From the IMG/VR virus record IMGVR_UViG_3300007735_000618, positions 1-32,442 of that record: a DNA stretch of 32,442 nucleotides. One strand, given 5' to 3'. The position numbers and the translations under genes were made by a program. The stretch comes from a virus. Below the pieces are notes generated by a model. That model had not been told where the DNA came from, did no database searches, and saw only the letters and a program-made list of their open reading frames with translations. Positions 1-7,904 of this stretch are shown here, in pieces (the first letter of the stretch is position 1; each line of letters opens with the position of its first letter).

Positions 1-174
1 AGGTTTCCGCCTCCCATCCAATTTTGACACAAACTTGAAAAACCGAGCAAAAGCCGACGGCAATCCTAAATCCAAGCGCTGGCCTCGCCCGTTTAGCTCA
101 ATGGCGCAGGCGAGCGCTGAGATGGGCATTCCTAAATCCACGCTGCGGCGCGCGAAGTCTTTGGGTGCTCCTGG
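1..174. repeat. Left copy of terminal direct repeat
   Basis: This stretch recurs at the right end of the window with 172 of 174 positions identical. The differences are position 106 (G here, C at 32374) and position 173 (G here, T at 32441). The first falls at the third position of an alanine codon of the small terminase, so it is silent. The simplest explanation is a circular or circularly permuted phage genome whose assembly overran its start. A true physical terminal redundancy is possible but cannot be told from sequence alone. Confidence 0.9.
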
Positions 175-739
175 CTTCATCCATTCCCGCGTTGACGGCA
201 ACGTGTTGCTCCCGTGGTTGGAGGCGAAGGACATGCTCCCGAAGCAGGCTTCCGCGTTGTCTCCCGAGGAGCCAAAGCCCAAGCGCACGCTCGGCGAGGA
301 AATCGAGGACCTCGACGTGATGCTTGCCCAGGTGGACCGGTCTGCGAAGGCGTCCTTCGCGGCCGGGGACATCGCCACGGCGTTGCAAATCCTTGAGCAG
401 CGCAAGCCACTGAGCGACCAGCGAAACAACGCTCTGACCCAAGCCCGTCGCGCGGGCCGCACCGAGGACGACGTCATTGGACGCGCCGAGGCCGTCCGCC
501 TCATCCGCGCCCTCGCCATCCAAGCGTGCCACGGGATCCAGCGCATTGCACGCGAGGCAGCCGGGCGCCTCGTCGGCGTCGTCGAGCCCGCCGAGATCAT
601 GCGCATCCTCGTGGAGGAACTGACCACCGACGCCTTCCTCCGGCCCTTCGAGGAGGCGGCGAAGCTCGACGCCGGGCACGGCATCCCCGCATGGGTCTCC
701 GAGGAGATGCGCGCCGCCTCGGGGAGCCTCGTGGAATGA
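35..739 (+). CDS. Terminase small subunit (putative)
   Basis: This is probably the DNA-recognition subunit that brings the terminase to the packaging site. The roughly 234-residue product has a helix-turn-helix-like N-terminus (about residues 20-60, around MGIPKSTLRRAKSLGAPGF). A helical body follows, with acidic and arginine-rich segments. The assignment rests mainly on position, because the next gene is a clear large terminase overlapping by ATGA. The start is uncertain. TTG at 35 gives the longest product from a standard start. ATG at 101 would keep the HTH, and neither has a clear Shine-Dalgarno. Across the circular junction the frame stays open back to a stop near 32208, but I find no ATG in it. 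Confidence 0.65.
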   Translation: MKNRAKADGNPKSKRWPRPFSSMAQASAEMGIPKSTLRRAKSLGAPGFIHSRVDGNVLLPWLEAKDMLPKQASALSPEEPKPKRTLGEEIEDLDVMLAQVDRSAKASFAAGDIATALQILEQRKPLSDQRNNALTQARRAGRTEDDVIGRAEAVRLIRALAIQACHGIQRIAREAAGRLVGVVEPAEIMRILVEELTTDAFLRPFEEAAKLDAGHGIPAWVSEEMRAASGSLVE

Positions 740-2535
740 AACCCGTGGGCACGCTGACATGGGCCGAGCGCAACGTCCTACTGGACGGCCGACCGTTCCG
801 CCGCGTGGAGTGGCCGCAGATTGTGGACTTCGTGGAGGCTCTCGATTCCGGCGAAGGCAAGACGATCATCGCCATGATGCCTCCGCAGCGGGGCAAGACG
901 TTGGCCGCGCAACTCCACCTTGCACGCAACGTGGCCGTCTCGCCGCGCCGGGCGCTGTGGTACAGCCGGACGTCGGTGGACGCGCGGAGCCTGTCGGATG
1001 CCAAACTCCGCCCGCTCCTTGGGGCGTGCGATGGCGTGCGGCGCGTCACGTACACGGACCCGGACGCGCGCGGAAGGGGGATGCTCTTCCGCTTCCACAA
1101 CGGCCCCGTCGAGTTGCTGAGCGCCGAGGTAGAAGCGCACCGCAACGGCCGGAGCGGGCAAACCCTCTACCTCGACGAGGCATGGCAATACCCCGAGCGG
1201 GCCATCGCCGAGATCTTCAAGCGTGCGGACTCGTACCGCTGGCAGCGCCAGCACGTCATCACGACGACGGCCCCGGACGAGGGCCACGAGCTGGACGTGC
1301 TATGGCGCTCCGGCACTCGGCATGAGTGGCACGTCGCGTGTCCCCATTGCGGCCATGCCTTCGTCCCGCAGTGGGGCGCCGAGATGTTTCCGGTCGAGCA
1401 GGTGGCCAACGAGGGCGGGTTGCTGAACGTGGGCCGCACCGCCGAAAGCGTGCGCATGGTCCCGCCGTGTTGCCGCGTGCCGACGCAATGGAGCCTTGCC
1501 ATCCAACGCGCGATGAACGACCGGGCGCGCGGCGCAGGCTACCGGCGCGACAACGAGGATGGGCGCCCGGACGTCATCGGCTACCGGTTCAACGCGTTGG
1601 CGGTTGACTCGTGGGAAAGCGTCGCCGCCGAGTGGGCAACGGCCATGAATGCCATGCGCTCGGGCGACCCGTCACTCATGCGCGAGTTCCGGATCAAACG
1701 CCTGTGCATCCCCTGGAGCGCGGAGGCTGGCGCAGTCGCATCCGACGCGAAGCTGGAGGTCGGCCCCTACCGCCTTGGCGAGCAGTGGGACGACGAGGCC
1801 AAGGACGCCGAGGGCAGGCCGTACCGGTTCCTCACGGTGGACGTGCAGCGGAATCACTTTTGGGCCGTTGTCCGCTCGTGGGCGCGCGATGGAAGGTCGC
1901 GCCTCGTGGCCCGTTCCAAGCTCCTCACGTCGCATGAAATCGCAGCGTTCGCCGAGGCCAACGGCGTGCCGTTCGGTCGTTGGTTTGAGCATCGGATGCC
2001 CAACGGGCAGGACGTCGTGACGTGCGAATCGCGGGTGTTCCTAGACTCGGGCAACACGTTCGAGGGCCTGGTGACGCGCATCTGTGCGGACCACGGCTTC
2101 CACTGCATGAGGGGATTCAAGCGCCGGGCATTCAAGCACGCCGACGGGCTCCATCGCATCTACGACGAGGGCAAGCTGCTGGATCCCATGATGGGCTTGC
2201 AGCGGTCCGGCTTTGGCAAGCGCATCTGGGAATGGTTCTTCGTTGGAGACGCCGCGAAGGACCGGATGGAACTCCTCCGCCAGCAGACCGGCCCGGATGG
2301 CGTGCCGTTGTGGACGGCATCGGAGGATCACGGGAGCGAGTACGCCAAGCAGATGGCGGCCGAAGTGAAGGCCAAGAAGTTCGGGGCCGACGGCATGACC
2401 TACTCGTGGCAGTGGGTTCGGGCGAAGCGGGACAACCATTTTTTCGACTGCGAAGTGATGCAGATAGTCGCCGCGTCGATGGCCCGGCTCATCGGGGACG
2501 ACACGTTGACGGACGTGGAACCGCCAAAAGAATAG
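736..2535 (+). CDS. Terminase large subunit, GpA family
   Basis: This is the ATP-driven packaging motor and DNA-cutting nuclease. The 599 residues show a Walker A-like PPQRGKT at 49-55 and a Walker B LYLDEAW at 144-150 with D147 and E148. Cysteine pairs (CPHC at 202-205, CC at 245-246) look like the zinc-binding insert seen in lambda gpA relatives. Acidic nuclease candidates are D369 in TVDV, D437 in FLDSGN, and DCE near residue 575. Length and motif order fit the GpA family. The ATG overlaps the stop of the small subunit gene. The family usually makes cohesive ends, which is inference here. Confidence 0.93.
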   Translation: MKPVGTLTWAERNVLLDGRPFRRVEWPQIVDFVEALDSGEGKTIIAMMPPQRGKTLAAQLHLARNVAVSPRRALWYSRTSVDARSLSDAKLRPLLGACDGVRRVTYTDPDARGRGMLFRFHNGPVELLSAEVEAHRNGRSGQTLYLDEAWQYPERAIAEIFKRADSYRWQRQHVITTTAPDEGHELDVLWRSGTRHEWHVACPHCGHAFVPQWGAEMFPVEQVANEGGLLNVGRTAESVRMVPPCCRVPTQWSLAIQRAMNDRARGAGYRRDNEDGRPDVIGYRFNALAVDSWESVAAEWATAMNAMRSGDPSLMREFRIKRLCIPWSAEAGAVASDAKLEVGPYRLGEQWDDEAKDAEGRPYRFLTVDVQRNHFWAVVRSWARDGRSRLVARSKLLTSHEIAAFAEANGVPFGRWFEHRMPNGQDVVTCESRVFLDSGNTFEGLVTRICADHGFHCMRGFKRRAFKHADGLHRIYDEGKLLDPMMGLQRSGFGKRIWEWFFVGDAAKDRMELLRQQTGPDGVPLWTASEDHGSEYAKQMAAEVKAKKFGADGMTYSWQWVRAKRDNHFFDCEVMQIVAASMARLIGDDTLTDVEPPKE

Positions 2536-2573
2536 CGTTGACATTCCGCGCGCGTTCCATAGCGAAGCGCGCC

Positions 2574-2852
2574 GTGGCATGGGCTACGGTCAAGTTCGGT
2601 GACTACTTCGGCTTCTCCCTCGCGGAGATGCAGGCCGAGCTTGCCCGCTACAAGGCCGCGATGCAGGCGATAACGCCGGGACCAGGCAACATCGTCTCCG
2701 CCTCCGCCAACGGCTCCTCGTTTACCTACGGCCCCAACGGGTCGTGGACGCTGAGCCAATGGCGCGCCGAGATCCAGTCAGCCCTCTCTCAGGTTGACGA
2801 CAACGTCACGGATGAACCCAACGCGGCGGTGGCCGTGTTCGTTGGAGGATGA
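2574..2852 (+). CDS. gpW-like head-tail joining protein (putative)
   Basis: This small protein (92 residues from GTG at 2574; TTG at 2538 would add 12 residues) lies between terminase and portal, the place of lambda gpW. Its N-terminal half contains SLAEMQAELARYKAAMQA, like the short helical head-joining proteins that begin with a 'tell the enzyme to sit on the portal' helix pair. A middle beta-like segment (SFTYGPNGSWTLSQW) and a C-terminal helix follow. It ends four bases inside the portal gene. Function is assigned from position, size and general resemblance, so a different connector or a non-structural role remains possible. Confidence 0.55.
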   Translation: MAWATVKFGDYFGFSLAEMQAELARYKAAMQAITPGPGNIVSASANGSSFTYGPNGSWTLSQWRAEIQSALSQVDDNVTDEPNAAVAVFVGG

Positions 2853-4402
2853 AACGCCGCGCCTCCATGACGTTCGGGAAGCTCGGCCCGGCCAAGCCAA
2901 GGCCGCAGGTGCAAGCCGCCGTTGCACCCATCGGGACTGGATTCACGGGCTCGCAGTTCCTCTACCCGACGGTTCCCGACTCGCCGCAGCGCGGAGGCAG
3001 GCCCACGGGCCTCGACGCCCCGACGTGGTCGCAAATCCCGCAGACGCGCCAGCGCGCCATGCTCCAGGACGCGCGTGCCCTGTACGGTGGCGCTGGCCTC
3101 GTGAAGGGCGCGTGCGGGAAGCTGGCGGACTACGTGGTTGGGTGGGCCTTCCACCCTAGATACACGGGCACCGATGACCGCTTCCGGGCCATCGCGGAGA
3201 CCGTCATCAACGGATGGCTCGACGCCTGCGACGTGCGCGGCGGGCAATACGATTGGCGCGTTGGCCTGCGCACGGCTTGCATATCCATCGACCGCGACGG
3301 CGATTGTTTCGCGGTGCTGACCAAGGACCGCGTCACGGGCGGGCCGCGCCTCAAGTGGGTTGAAGCCGACCGCATCGGGCAACCGAACCTCAGCGGCGGC
3401 GGCAACCAGTGGACGAAGGTACCGGACATACCGGAGACGCGGGGCTACGCCGGGATGAACTCCTCTTGTGGCGTCGTGTTTGACGACGACATGCGGCCCG
3501 TCGCCTTCAACATCCTGCCCAATGTTGGCGCGGGTTCCATCATGACGTGGAACCTCGTTCCCGCAGAAAGCGTCGTGTGGTTCTTCGACCCAGTGTCGTT
3601 CTCGCAGGCGCGCGGAATCCCGAGCATCTGCCACGGCGTGCTGGACTGGTACGATTTGCAGGAGACCGTCGCCGCCGAGAAAATCGCCGCCAAGGTCAAC
3701 TCCTCGCTGGCTCTCATCGAGAAGAACGAGACGGGCCGCCGCGAGCTTGGCAAGGAGGCCATCGGCGCGGCGAGCCTTCCGACGACGGGCCGCGCCGGGC
3801 TCGAAACGCAAACCTACGAGAAGGGCCTCATCCGGTGGATCAAGACGACGGGCTCGATTGAATCACACAAGAGCGACCGCCCGAGCAACGGGTGGCTCGC
3901 CCTCATGGAGCACCTGACCCGCTCCGCATTCGCGGGCATGGGCTTGCCGATGGAGTTCGTCTGGGACAGCTCGAAGATCGGCGGCGCGGGCGTGCGTAGC
4001 ATGGTGGGCCAGGTGCAACGCGTCGTGGAGACGCGCCAGCGCACGCTCTACCGGCCTGCGATGCAGTGCCTCCTCTACGCCGTCGCCTCATACATGGAGC
4101 GAGGCGACATCCCGCCAGCCGCCGACTGGTGGCAATGGGACTTCTCCCTTCCGCCGCTCTACTCCGTGGACATGGGCCGCGACTCGCAGAACCGGCGCGA
4201 GGACTTCGCGGTGGGCATCCGGTCCCTTCGTTCGATCCTAGCGGAGGATTCCATCGACGTGCGGGACCATCTTCAACAGCGCGCCGACGATTACATCCTC
4301 GCCCGCGACATCGCCGAGCAACGGGGCATCCCGATTGAGGCGATTCTCAACCCCAACAAGGTGACCGCACCACCCGAGATCGTGGCCGCACCCGCCGCAT
4401 GA
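2849..4402 (+). CDS. Portal protein, lambda gpB family
   Basis: The 517-residue product should form the ring at the capsid vertex through which DNA enters and to which the tail joins. The N-terminus is typical of lambda-type portals: a basic start, YPTVPDSPQRGG, then RQRAMLQDARALY, followed by a conserved-looking nucleus of alternating helices and beta segments and an alanine-rich C-terminus. A GGAGG ribosome-binding site lies immediately before the ATG, inside the end of the preceding gene. It sits between the gpW-like gene and the protease, as in lambda. Length is normal for the family. Confidence 0.88.
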   Translation: MKRRASMTFGKLGPAKPRPQVQAAVAPIGTGFTGSQFLYPTVPDSPQRGGRPTGLDAPTWSQIPQTRQRAMLQDARALYGGAGLVKGACGKLADYVVGWAFHPRYTGTDDRFRAIAETVINGWLDACDVRGGQYDWRVGLRTACISIDRDGDCFAVLTKDRVTGGPRLKWVEADRIGQPNLSGGGNQWTKVPDIPETRGYAGMNSSCGVVFDDDMRPVAFNILPNVGAGSIMTWNLVPAESVVWFFDPVSFSQARGIPSICHGVLDWYDLQETVAAEKIAAKVNSSLALIEKNETGRRELGKEAIGAASLPTTGRAGLETQTYEKGLIRWIKTTGSIESHKSDRPSNGWLALMEHLTRSAFAGMGLPMEFVWDSSKIGGAGVRSMVGQVQRVVETRQRTLYRPAMQCLLYAVASYMERGDIPPAADWWQWDFSLPPLYSVDMGRDSQNRREDFAVGIRSLRSILAEDSIDVRDHLQQRADDYILARDIAEQRGIPIEAILNPNKVTAPPEIVAAPAA

Positions 4403-6099
4403 AATCCTGGTTCTCCATCCGCGCCCAAACCGCCACCGAGCCCGCCGAGGTCTCCATCTATGGCGACATCGGGAGTTTTGGCATCAGCGCCGCGTCGTTC
4501 ATTGATGCGGTCAAAGCCGTGCAAGGACCCATCCGCGTGCGGATCAACTCCGGAGGCGGGGAGGTCTTTGACGGTTTGGCCATCTACAACTACCTCGCCG
4601 GGCGCGGCAACGTGGAGACCGTCATTGATGGCCTCGCCGCGTCGGCTGCGAGCCTGCCGTTTCTCGCTGGCTCGAAGCGGAAGATGCCGAAGGCCGCGTT
4701 CCTGATGGTCCACAACCCGTGGTCCGGATCCATCGGCAACGCCGCCGAGATGCGCAAGGCCGCCGACGTGCTGGACCGCATCGGGGCCGGGCTGGCGAAC
4801 GTCTATGCCCGCGTGACAGGCATGGCCGTGGAGGCCGTGCAGGCGCTGATGGATGCAGAGACGTGGCTCGACGGCGACGCCGCGCTGGCGGGCAAGTGGG
4901 CGACGGAGGTTGTGGACCTCGGTCCGGTCAAGGCAAGCGTGCGCCGTGGGCGCTACGCAAAGACGCCGACCATGATTCTCGGCGCTGAATGGACCGCGCC
5001 AGAAGCCGCGCGCAACGCGTTCCGCAAGGGCATCGCGCAAGTGGAGGAGGGCCTTGGTGGCGACGGGCTTGAGCCAACCACGGTCAAGGAGGCACGCGCG
5101 CTGGCCTCCGGAGAGAGGCCGACGGACTTCAAGGTGCGCAAGGCCAACGCGTGGTGGGGAAGGAACGAGCGGTTCCTAGACGCCGAGGCGGGAAGCCCGG
5201 CCGACGTCGCGGCGAACCTGTGGGGCGGAGCCGCAGGCCGCGACTGGTTCCGCGCCCTCTTCAACGAACTCGAATCTGAGCAAGCAAGCATGAAGAAAAG
5301 CATCAAGTCCGCCGCACCCGGCGAGCTTCTCGTGGATGATTACGTCTCGCTCACCTATCAGGACGCGGACGCCAAGGGCCAGGTGGCGGGCATCGTCACG
5401 ACCGGAACCGCGAGTGGATCAGATGGCAGCGTAGAGGCTACCGACGCCGATCCCGCCGCGATTGTGACGCTCCTCTCCGAGGTGGACGGCACGGGTCAGT
5501 TCATCGAGACCGAGGTGCAGGTGGCCCGGCTGTTCTCCACGCTCACGCGCATCCAGGAGCCTCCCATGGTGGAGGAAGACGCGGGAGAGACGATGGACGC
5601 GAAAGCCAAGATTTCGGCACCCAAGCCGGGTGCCAACAACCAAACCAAACCAATGAGCAAGCTGATGGCCCTTCTGGGCATTCACGCCGCAGAGGATGAA
5701 TTCCTCATGGCGGCCATCAAGGACCTCGGCGTTACGCCCGAGGGCCTGTCAGATGCGAGGAAGGCCAACGATACGTCCTTCCTCGAAACCCACATCAAGG
5801 CACGTATCTCCACCGCCGACGCTACCGCCAAGGCCGCGACGGACCGAGCCAACGCCATCCTCGCCGCCGTCGGCGTGAAGGCCGACGCTGCGGACGTTGC
5901 TGCCGAGGTCGCCAAGGCCATCGAGGTCAAGGCTGCCGCGAAGGCCGCCGAGATCCTCGCGCAGCGTGGCATCCCTGCCGCCAAGCTCGCCGACAAGACC
6001 GGTGGCACGCCCGCTCCCGCGAAGGAGCTGCAAGGGATGGAGCTTGCCCTTGCTGCCAACCGCGCCCGCCACGCCGCGCGCGCCGCCGCTTCCAACTAA
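4399..6099 (+). CDS. ClpP-like prohead protease fused to WGG-type and scaffold regions
   Basis: This is a maturation protease for the procapsid. Residues 1-190 are ClpP/S14-like: INSGGGEVFDGLAIYN, candidate nucleophile S82 in GLAASAAS, H105 in MVHNPWS and an acidic residue near 155-160. Residues about 225-290 carry a second conserved-looking unit, EARALASGER...LWGGAAGRDW (274-283), of a type I have seen near phage head genes. Residues 300-410 are beta-rich and acidic. The last 148 residues (from M419) are alanine-rich, helical and scaffold-like. At 566 residues it is much longer than a lone protease. It overlaps the portal gene by ATGA and precedes the capsid gene. Confidence 0.88.
   Translation: MKSWFSIRAQTATEPAEVSIYGDIGSFGISAASFIDAVKAVQGPIRVRINSGGGEVFDGLAIYNYLAGRGNVETVIDGLAASAASLPFLAGSKRKMPKAAFLMVHNPWSGSIGNAAEMRKAADVLDRIGAGLANVYARVTGMAVEAVQALMDAETWLDGDAALAGKWATEVVDLGPVKASVRRGRYAKTPTMILGAEWTAPEAARNAFRKGIAQVEEGLGGDGLEPTTVKEARALASGERPTDFKVRKANAWWGRNERFLDAEAGSPADVAANLWGGAAGRDWFRALFNELESEQASMKKSIKSAAPGELLVDDYVSLTYQDADAKGQVAGIVTTGTASGSDGSVEATDADPAAIVTLLSEVDGTGQFIETEVQVARLFSTLTRIQEPPMVEEDAGETMDAKAKISAPKPGANNQTKPMSKLMALLGIHAAEDEFLMAAIKDLGVTPEGLSDARKANDTSFLETHIKARISTADATAKAATDRANAILAAVGVKADAADVAAEVAKAIEVKAAAKAAEILAQRGIPAAKLADKTGGTPAPAKELQGMELALAANRARHAARAAASN
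5653..6099 (+). CDS. Possible internal start giving a separate scaffold protein
   Basis: An in-frame ATG at 5653 (M419 of the protease) would yield a 148-residue, alanine-rich, mostly helical protein matching the scaffold segment alone. This is the arrangement of lambda C and Nu3, known for that phage and inferred here. The bases just upstream (5639-5652) are an unstructured A/C-rich run of CCAAA repeats, very like the leader of the major capsid gene at 6100-6117. Neither has a Shine-Dalgarno. The segment is preceded by a linker rich in Pro, Gly and Lys. Without expression data the internal product is only a candidate. Confidence 0.4.
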   Translation: MSKLMALLGIHAAEDEFLMAAIKDLGVTPEGLSDARKANDTSFLETHIKARISTADATAKAATDRANAILAAVGVKADAADVAAEVAKAIEVKAAAKAAEILAQRGIPAAKLADKTGGTPAPAKELQGMELALAANRARHAARAAASN

Positions 6100-6117
6100 C
6101 CAAAACCAACACACCAC

Positions 6118-7083
6118 ATGCCCCTTAACACACTTCTCGACGCGCAACGCACGCGCAACAACGACGTCGAGGTTGGCATCATCCAGGAGAACCTCGCTGG
6201 TGCTCCTGAGCTTGGCGTCTTCCCGATTCGTCAAATCGCCGGAACCTCCTACCGCACTTTGGTCGTCAGCGGCCAAAACGGCGGCGGGTTCCGCTCCGCC
6301 AACCAGGGCGTCGCCCTTGGCAAAACCACGTATGAGCAGCGCTTGCACGAGTGCTTCCTCTACGAGCACGACATCGAGATCGACCTCGCGGTCCAGCTCG
6401 CCACCATCGGCGATTCCGTTGCCGACATCGAGACCATCGAGATGCAGCAGGCGAGCCTTACGCTGATGCAGAAGATGGGCCGCCAGATCTTCTATGGCAC
6501 CGCGTTCGACGCGGGCGGCTTCTCCGGCCTGAAGCAGTTCACGCCGAAGACCGCCGTCGCCGGTTCCTCCGCGTTCTTCGTGGACGCGACGGGCAGCACC
6601 GCGAGCACGGCGTCTTCCATCTACGCCGTCCGCATGGGCTTGCAGGACGTCCACGTTGTCCTTGGCGGTGGCACCGCCTTGAATTTTGGGGCGTTCATGG
6701 ACCAGCAGCTCACGGACGCCGCAGGCCGCAAGTTCATGGGCCGGGTTGCGGGCCTCACCGCGTGGGCTGGCCTCCAGATCGGCAGCATCGAGAGCGTGGG
6801 CCGCATCGGCAACCTGACGGCGCAGACCGGCAAGGGGGCGACGGATGCGCTTCTTGCGCAGTTGACCTCGCTCTTCCGCGCCGGTCGCCCTCCGCAGGCG
6901 TTCTTCATGTCGCGGCGATCCGCCTTCCAGCTCGCCGCATCGCGCCCGCGCACATCCTACTTCACGCCTGGCGCCGTTCGCGCTGGCTCCACGGTCGCCG
7001 TCACGGACTACACCGTGAGCGATTATCAGGGCATCCCCATCATCGTGACGGACCAGATCCTGGACACCGACGCCATCGAATAA
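6118..7083 (+). CDS. Major capsid protein (HK97 fold expected)
   Basis: The 321-residue product sits directly after the protease/scaffold gene, the standard place for the shell protein. It has the mixed alpha/beta, glycine-punctuated composition of these proteins. It ends in a typical beta-rich C-terminal part with a conserved-looking segment: YQGIPIIVTDQIL. No cysteines or catalytic motifs are visible that would suggest an enzyme. There is no obvious propeptide boundary. The leader (6100-6117) is A/C-rich with no Shine-Dalgarno, unusual for what should be the most strongly expressed gene. The assignment is mostly positional but firm. Confidence 0.85.
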   Translation: MPLNTLLDAQRTRNNDVEVGIIQENLAGAPELGVFPIRQIAGTSYRTLVVSGQNGGGFRSANQGVALGKTTYEQRLHECFLYEHDIEIDLAVQLATIGDSVADIETIEMQQASLTLMQKMGRQIFYGTAFDAGGFSGLKQFTPKTAVAGSSAFFVDATGSTASTASSIYAVRMGLQDVHVVLGGGTALNFGAFMDQQLTDAAGRKFMGRVAGLTAWAGLQIGSIESVGRIGNLTAQTGKGATDALLAQLTSLFRAGRPPQAFFMSRRSAFQLAASRPRTSYFTPGAVRAGSTVAVTDYTVSDYQGIPIIVTDQILDTDAIE

Positions 7084-7116
7084 CCAACCCAACCTCACAC
7101 ACAGGAGAATCACACC

Positions 7117-7533
7117 ATGGCATTCCCCCAAGTCTCGTTCTCGGTCGTTGACGCGCTTCTGTCCGCCACGACCGCGTTGCCGACGCAAACCAACACCGCC
7201 AACTCGGCGTCTGTCGATCTCGGGCCTGCGAATCCGGCGCTTGCTGGCACGCACTCCGACTTCCTCATCACCGCCCCGGACGGCGCGGCGTTGAACACGG
7301 GGCAGACGCTCACGTTCACGATTCAAGACTCGGCCGACAACAGCACGTTCGCGGCTGTTGCATCGCTGCCGACCTACGTCGTGACCGGCGCGTCAAACCT
7401 CGTTCCCGTCGGGTCCAACCGCACGTTTCGCCTGCCGCCCGGCATTCGCCGGTACGTCCGCGTCTCGTGCGCCGCGTCCGCGACCGCTGGCACGTCGGCG
7501 AGCGCATCGTTCACGTTCCAAATCCTGACCTGA
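7117..7533 (+). CDS. Capsid cement or decoration protein (Bbp16-like, putative)
   Basis: This 138-residue protein is Ser/Thr/Ala-rich and beta-strand dominated: VDLGPANPAL...LTFTIQDSADNSTF...RYVRVSCAAS. It matches the general shape of Bbp16-type cement proteins, which follow the capsid gene and stabilise the shell from outside. A Shine-Dalgarno (AGGAG) lies about 11 bases before the ATG. A very stable hairpin follows the stop. The family name is from pattern recognition and not a search. Another capsid-surface protein would look similar. Confidence 0.55.
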   Translation: MAFPQVSFSVVDALLSATTALPTQTNTANSASVDLGPANPALAGTHSDFLITAPDGAALNTGQTLTFTIQDSADNSTFAAVASLPTYVVTGASNLVPVGSNRTFRLPPGIRRYVRVSCAASATAGTSASASFTFQILT

Positions 7534-7592
7534 CCACACCCAAAACCGGGCGCGTCGCATGACCTGCGGCGCGCCCGACAACCCCGCCGCCA
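7534..7592 (+). promoter_or_regulatory. Intergenic 13-bp hairpin (7547-7577)
   Basis: After the cement gene, 7547-7559 pairs with 7565-7577 (CGGGCGCGTCGCA with TGCGGCGCGCCCG, one G-U pair) around a 5-base loop. There is no T-run after it, so it is not a classical intrinsic terminator. It could be a processing or mRNA-stabilising hairpin that sets capsid and cement expression above that of the downstream genes. The next ATG at 7593 follows a C-rich leader with no Shine-Dalgarno. Confidence 0.7.
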
Positions 7593-7904
7593 ATGCTTGT
7601 TGTTCAATCCATCCCTTCGAGCGCGACCCCGACGCTCCTCCTCGCCCAGTCGCCGATTGAGCGGCATTGGCTGGCCATCACGAACCACGGCAACGCAAAC
7701 GTGTTCTATAGCGTCGATGACGTGCGCAACACGTCGGCCCTTCTGACGCCATCCGGTGGCGTCGCCCCGGGCATCCTGTTGCCTCCGGGCGCAACGCATT
7801 TCTTCTCCCGCAACGCGGCTGCGCAGGCCTCCAACACGGCGCCCGTGTACGTCGTTCAACAGTCCGGTTCGGCCCAACAGGTTTCGGTCCAGTACACGCC
7901 ATGA
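7593..7904 (+). CDS. Small beta-rich structural protein, unknown
   Basis: I do not recognise this 103-residue protein. It has alternating hydrophobic and small polar residues typical of a compact beta-sandwich (PIERHWLAITNHGNANVFYS, then a proline/glycine loop PGILLPPGATHFF, then APVYVVQQ). It has no signal peptide or membrane segment. It follows the capsid and cement genes and overlaps the glycine-rich gene by ATGA. It is therefore probably a virion accessory such as a head-surface protein or a fibre anchor. That role is inferred from neighbours only. Confidence 0.6.
   Translation: MLVVQSIPSSATPTLLLAQSPIERHWLAITNHGNANVFYSVDDVRNTSALLTPSGGVAPGILLPPGATHFFSRNAAAQASNTAPVYVVQQSGSAQQVSVQYTP

Noticed and set aside
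24-52. TTGACA at 24-29 as a promoter -35 box
   Set aside because: No TATAAT-like sequence is found 16-18 bases downstream, and the start codon candidate at 35 would fall inside the promoter.
526-735. Upstream extension of the large terminase frame
   Set aside because: The frame is open back to 526, but that part would overlap the small terminase fully and reads as arginine-rich shadow. The ATG at 736 with ATGA overlap fits better.
5749-7326. 525-codon open frame on the minus strand (and others such as 17858-19042 and 2789-3811)
   Set aside because: They lie fully opposite well-supported structural genes, have arginine, glycine and proline-rich products typical of antisense frames in GC-rich DNA, and no gene-like context. 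All supported genes are on the + strand.
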